From Hymenobacter sp. YIM 151500-1 (GTDB lineage Bacteria > Bacteroidota > Bacteroidia > Cytophagales > Hymenobacteraceae): a stretch of 64,000 bases of DNA. How positions within the stretch are numbered: position 1 is the first letter of the stretch; each line of letters opens with the position of its first letter. The stretch covers positions 4,732,001 to 4,796,000 of the forward strand of contig NZ_CP110139.1 in assembly GCF_025979885.1 (NCBI RefSeq), written 5' to 3'. A program made the position numbers and the translations under genes. A model generated the notes under the pieces. The model ran no database searches, was not told the origin of the DNA, and saw only the letters and a program-made list of their open reading frames with translations. Of this stretch, positions 61,809 through 64,000 are shown in pieces.

Positions 61809-62786
61809 CTACAGCCGTAGCAGCTCCTCGGCGGCACTGAAGGCGGACTGGCGGCCTTCCTGTACGCGCTGCTGCACCTCGGCCAGGCGGGCCTGCACTT
61901 CGGGGCGGGCGTAGAAGCGGGTTTCCAGGGCTTCGCGGATGGTTTCGTGCAGCCAGTGCAGGTGCTGCTCCTGGCGGCGGCGCTGGAAGTAGCCGCTCTG
62001 CTGGGTGTGCTGCACGTACTGCTCCACCACCTGCCACACCTCGGGCACACCAGCGCCGGTGAGGGCCGACGACGTGGTAACAACGGGACTCCACTGACTG
62101 GGGGCCAATGGGAACAGGTGCAGGGCGTTCTGGTACTCGCGGCGGGCCCGGCGGGCGGGCACTTCGTTGGGGCCATCGGCTTTGGTGATGGTCACGGCGT
62201 CGGCCATTTCCATGATGCCTTTCTTGATGCCTTGTAGCTCGTCGCCGGCCCCGGCCAGCATCAAAAGCAGAAAGAAATCCACCATGCCGTGCACGGCGGT
62301 TTCGCTCTGGCCCACGCCCACGGTTTCGATGAAGATGACGTTGTGGCCGGCGGCTTCGCAGAGCACCAGAGCCTCGCGGGTGCTGCGCGTGACGCCGCCC
62401 AGGCTGCGGCCGGCCGGGGAGGGGCGGATGTAGGCCTGGGGATGGGCCGCCAGCTGATTCATGCGGGTTTTGTCGCCGAGGATGCTGCCGCCGCTGCGCT
62501 GGGAGGTGGGGTCCACGGCCAGCACGGCCAGGCGCTTGCCCTGCTCCTGCACCAGATGCAGGCCCAGGGCTTCGATAAACGTGCTTTTGCCCACACCCGG
62601 CACGCCCGTGATGCCCACCCGCACCGAGCGCCCGGCGTGGGGCAGCACCGCGTCGAGCACCTGCTGGGCCAGCTCCTGGTCGGTGGACAGGGTGCTTTCC
62701 ACCAGCGTAATGGCTCGGCTCAGCACTACCCGGTTGCCGGCCAGGATGCCCTCACTATATTCGGAAGCGGAAAAGCGTTTGGGCAC
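61809..62786 (-). CDS. meaB: Methylmalonyl-CoA mutase-associated GTPase MeaB
   Basis: A 325-residue G3E-family GTPase that guards methylmalonyl-CoA mutase and helps cofactor exchange. Walker A VGITGVPGVGKSTFIEAL, switch FIETVGVGQSE, VDPTSQRSGGSILGDKTRMNQL and ITKADGPNE are intact. I chose GTG 62786; a TTG at 62810 is also in frame but lies in the inverted repeat. The stop overlaps a half-copy of the GTAGGGGCGCGTCGC repeat. The mutase genes are outside the window. Confidence 0.93.
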   Translation of the reverse strand: MPKRFSASEYSEGILAGNRVVLSRAITLVESTLSTDQELAQQVLDAVLPHAGRSVRVGITGVPGVGKSTFIEALGLHLVQEQGKRLAVLAVDPTSQRSGGSILGDKTRMNQLAAHPQAYIRPSPAGRSLGGVTRSTREALVLCEAAGHNVIFIETVGVGQSETAVHGMVDFFLLLMLAGAGDELQGIKKGIMEMADAVTITKADGPNEVPARRARREYQNALHLFPLAPSQWSPVVTTSSALTGAGVPEVWQVVEQYVQHTQQSGYFQRRRQEQHLHWLHETIREALETRFYARPEVQARLAEVQQRVQEGRQSAFSAAEELLRL

Positions 62787-62796
62787 GAAGCGTTGG

Positions 62797-62904
62797 AAAA
62801 TGTGGCGCAAGCTTTAGCTTGCGCCGTGCGCCGAAATAGAAAAAAACCGTTGCAAAGGGTTTGCAGACAGCTACCGGCGCAAGCTAAAGCTTACGCCACA
62901 TTTT
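62797..62904. repeat. Mirror repeat between divergent meaB and DUF5723 genes
   Basis: 29-bp arms with one mismatch at 62797-62825 and 62876-62904 (AAAATGTGGCGCAAGCTTTA...). The left arm reaches into the meaB start region, the right arm ends 5 nt before the DUF5723 ATG. Confidence 0.85.
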
Positions 62905-62909
62905 TCGCC

Positions 62910-64000
62910 ATGAAACACTGTGTACTATTGCTGGCGGCTGCGCTAAGCCTACCGCTCACGCTGCGCGCCCAAAACGAGCTGAGCAACTTCACGGCCACCG
63001 GCCGCGGGGGCGTGGCCACCACCTTCGCCACCGACTACCAGGCCATCGGCATCAACCCCGCCAACCTGGGCCGGGTGGGCGGAGCCAAGGTGGCCTTCAC
63101 CATTGGCGAGTTTGGGGTGGGAGCGGGGTCCCAGTCCCTGGAGCGGCGGCAGCTGAACCGTCTGCTGTTTCAGCGTAAAGAAACCCTGACGCCAGACGGC
63201 AAGCGGGAGCTGGCCCGCGCCTTTACCTCCGACAACGCCCTGAACCTGAACGCCGACGCCACCACCCTGGCCGTGGCCGTGCAGCTGCCCGTGGTGGGCG
63301 GCGTGGCCGTGAGCCACCGGGTGCGCACCACGGCCCACGTGGGCCTCAACCAGAACGCCGCCGAAATTGCCTTTCTCGGCCGCAACGCCCCCATCTACAC
63401 CAGCGCCTCAGCCGGCAATGTGCCCCTGGTGACGGAAGCCCTGGCCGGCACCGACCTGCAGTTTGCCCTGCTCAACGAGTTCAACCTGGCCTGGGGCACC
63501 CGCCTCATCGACCAGTCGTTGTTTCAGCTGTCGGCCGGGGCGGGCTACCGGTACGTGCAGGGCGTGGGCATCATCGACATCCGGGTGCAGCCGGGCAGCC
63601 TGCGGGCCTACACGGCTATGTCGCCGGTGTTTGATATCGACTACGGCTCGGTGATGAACAACCCCGGCTTCAACTTCCGGGCCCGCGCCGACGGCCTGCA
63701 ACCCGTGGGCCGCGGCCACGGCTTCGACCTGGGCCTGGCCGTGGAGGCCGGCAAAGCCCTGCGTCTGGGCCTGGCCCTCACCGACCTGGGCCACATGACC
63801 TGGGAAGGCAACCTGCTCACGGCCAACGACCAGAAGCTCAAACGCCTGAACTCGGAAGGCATCGGCAGCTACAACTTCATCCGGGAAGTGGCCGACATCT
63901 TCGCCTCCGGCACCGACAGCCTGTTTCAGTACACGCCCGGCCAGGAGCGCCGCGCCAGCCTGCCTACCAAGCTGCGCACCGGCGTGGGTGTGCGCGTAAG
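62910..64000 (+). CDS. DUF5723 family outer-membrane protein (3' partial)
   Basis: ATG at 62910; 363 codons are visible and the frame runs off the window. A signal peptide (MKHCVLLLAAALSLPLTLRAQ) is followed by the family-typical GRGGVATTFATDYQAIGINPANLG, then beta-strands (LFQLSAGAGYRYVQGVGIIDI, HGFDLGLAVEAGKALRLGLALTDLG). These resemble FadL-like or PorV-like barrels in the outer membrane. Function unknown. Confidence 0.83.
   Translation, partial: MKHCVLLLAAALSLPLTLRAQNELSNFTATGRGGVATTFATDYQAIGINPANLGRVGGAKVAFTIGEFGVGAGSQSLERRQLNRLLFQRKETLTPDGKRELARAFTSDNALNLNADATTLAVAVQLPVVGGVAVSHRVRTTAHVGLNQNAAEIAFLGRNAPIYTSASAGNVPLVTEALAGTDLQFALLNEFNLAWGTRLIDQSLFQLSAGAGYRYVQGVGIIDIRVQPGSLRAYTAMSPVFDIDYGSVMNNPGFNFRARADGLQPVGRGHGFDLGLAVEAGKALRLGLALTDLGHMTWEGNLLTANDQKLKRLNSEGIGSYNFIREVADIFASGTDSLFQYTPGQERRASLPTKLRTGVGVRV

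Overview
This 64 kb window looks like chromosomal DNA of a high-GC Bacteroidota, most likely Cytophagales and Hymenobacteraceae (Hymenobacter or a close relative). The basis is protein families typical of that group: OmpA with thrombospondin type-3 repeats, Bacteroidota-type LptD, an MlaD/MCE protein, DUF4252, DUF4173, DUF5723, a DUF5916-type CBM9 protein, TssD of the Bacteroidota type VI system, and Rho with a long disordered insert. Several genes also carry the Bacteroidota sigma -7 box TAnnTTTG (mostly TACCTTTG), and Shine-Dalgarno sequences are generally absent. I saw no rRNA, tRNA, CRISPR array, integrase or intact transposase. Everything here comes from reading the sequence; no database search was run.

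Layout. 1-12 kb: OmpA (5' partial), lipoproteins and exported proteins, an EVE protein, a PolX-like protein with a degenerate polymerase site, a GT9 glycosyltransferase, OsmC, a UBP zinc finger and serS. 12-22 kb: rho, a DsbA-like protein, a UbiA/methyltransferase/membrane operon, and a winged-helix regulator with DUF4173 and small membrane proteins. 22-29 kb: PBP1A, a frameshifted gene, a TIGR01777 epimerase, folE and a PTPS/QueD enzyme, and a lipoprotein with the inorganic pyrophosphatase fold but no catalytic aspartates. 29-43 kb: the rpsP-rimM-trmD-rplS operon, a fatty acid desaturase, an RluA-type synthase, panB, lptD divergent from an amidase-MCE pair, and an acyl-CoA carboxylase. 42-44 kb: an accessory patch with an AT-rich orphan, a UPF0175/DUF3368 toxin-antitoxin pair and a truncated zeta-like kinase. 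44-53 kb: an NmrA-like protein, a TPP enzyme, a SirB1-like protein, a redoxin, a PPTase divergent from a WD40 protein, a DivIVA-like protein and folB. 53-59 kb: a BlaI/M56 signalling pair behind three operator-like palindromes, and a large DUF5916 outer-membrane protein. 59.4-61.2 kb: a second accessory patch. 61-64 kb: a VOC protein, meaB and a DUF5723 protein (3' partial).

The strongest candidate for a notable system is at 59.7-61.2 kb. A TssD (Hcp-like T6SS tube) domain is fused to a C-terminal JAB/JAMM-type metalloprotease domain with an intact HxH-x7-S-xx-D signature. A small gene, probably for immunity, follows 4 bp later. The toxin tail and the small gene are bracketed by 148-bp direct repeats; the downstream repeat is a decayed piece of tssD. 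This resembles an exchangeable toxin-immunity cassette.

The second general feature is the density of intergenic mirror repeats. About seventeen gaps are filled by imperfect palindromes of roughly 30 to 400 bp, falling into a few sequence families. Some lie between convergent genes; some reach the start codons of divergent genes. The largest (48354-48757) is a 404-bp palindrome with 83-bp and 64-bp perfectly paired blocks. Another (50071-50374) carries identical promoters and the first codons of two divergent genes, suggesting leaderless mRNAs.
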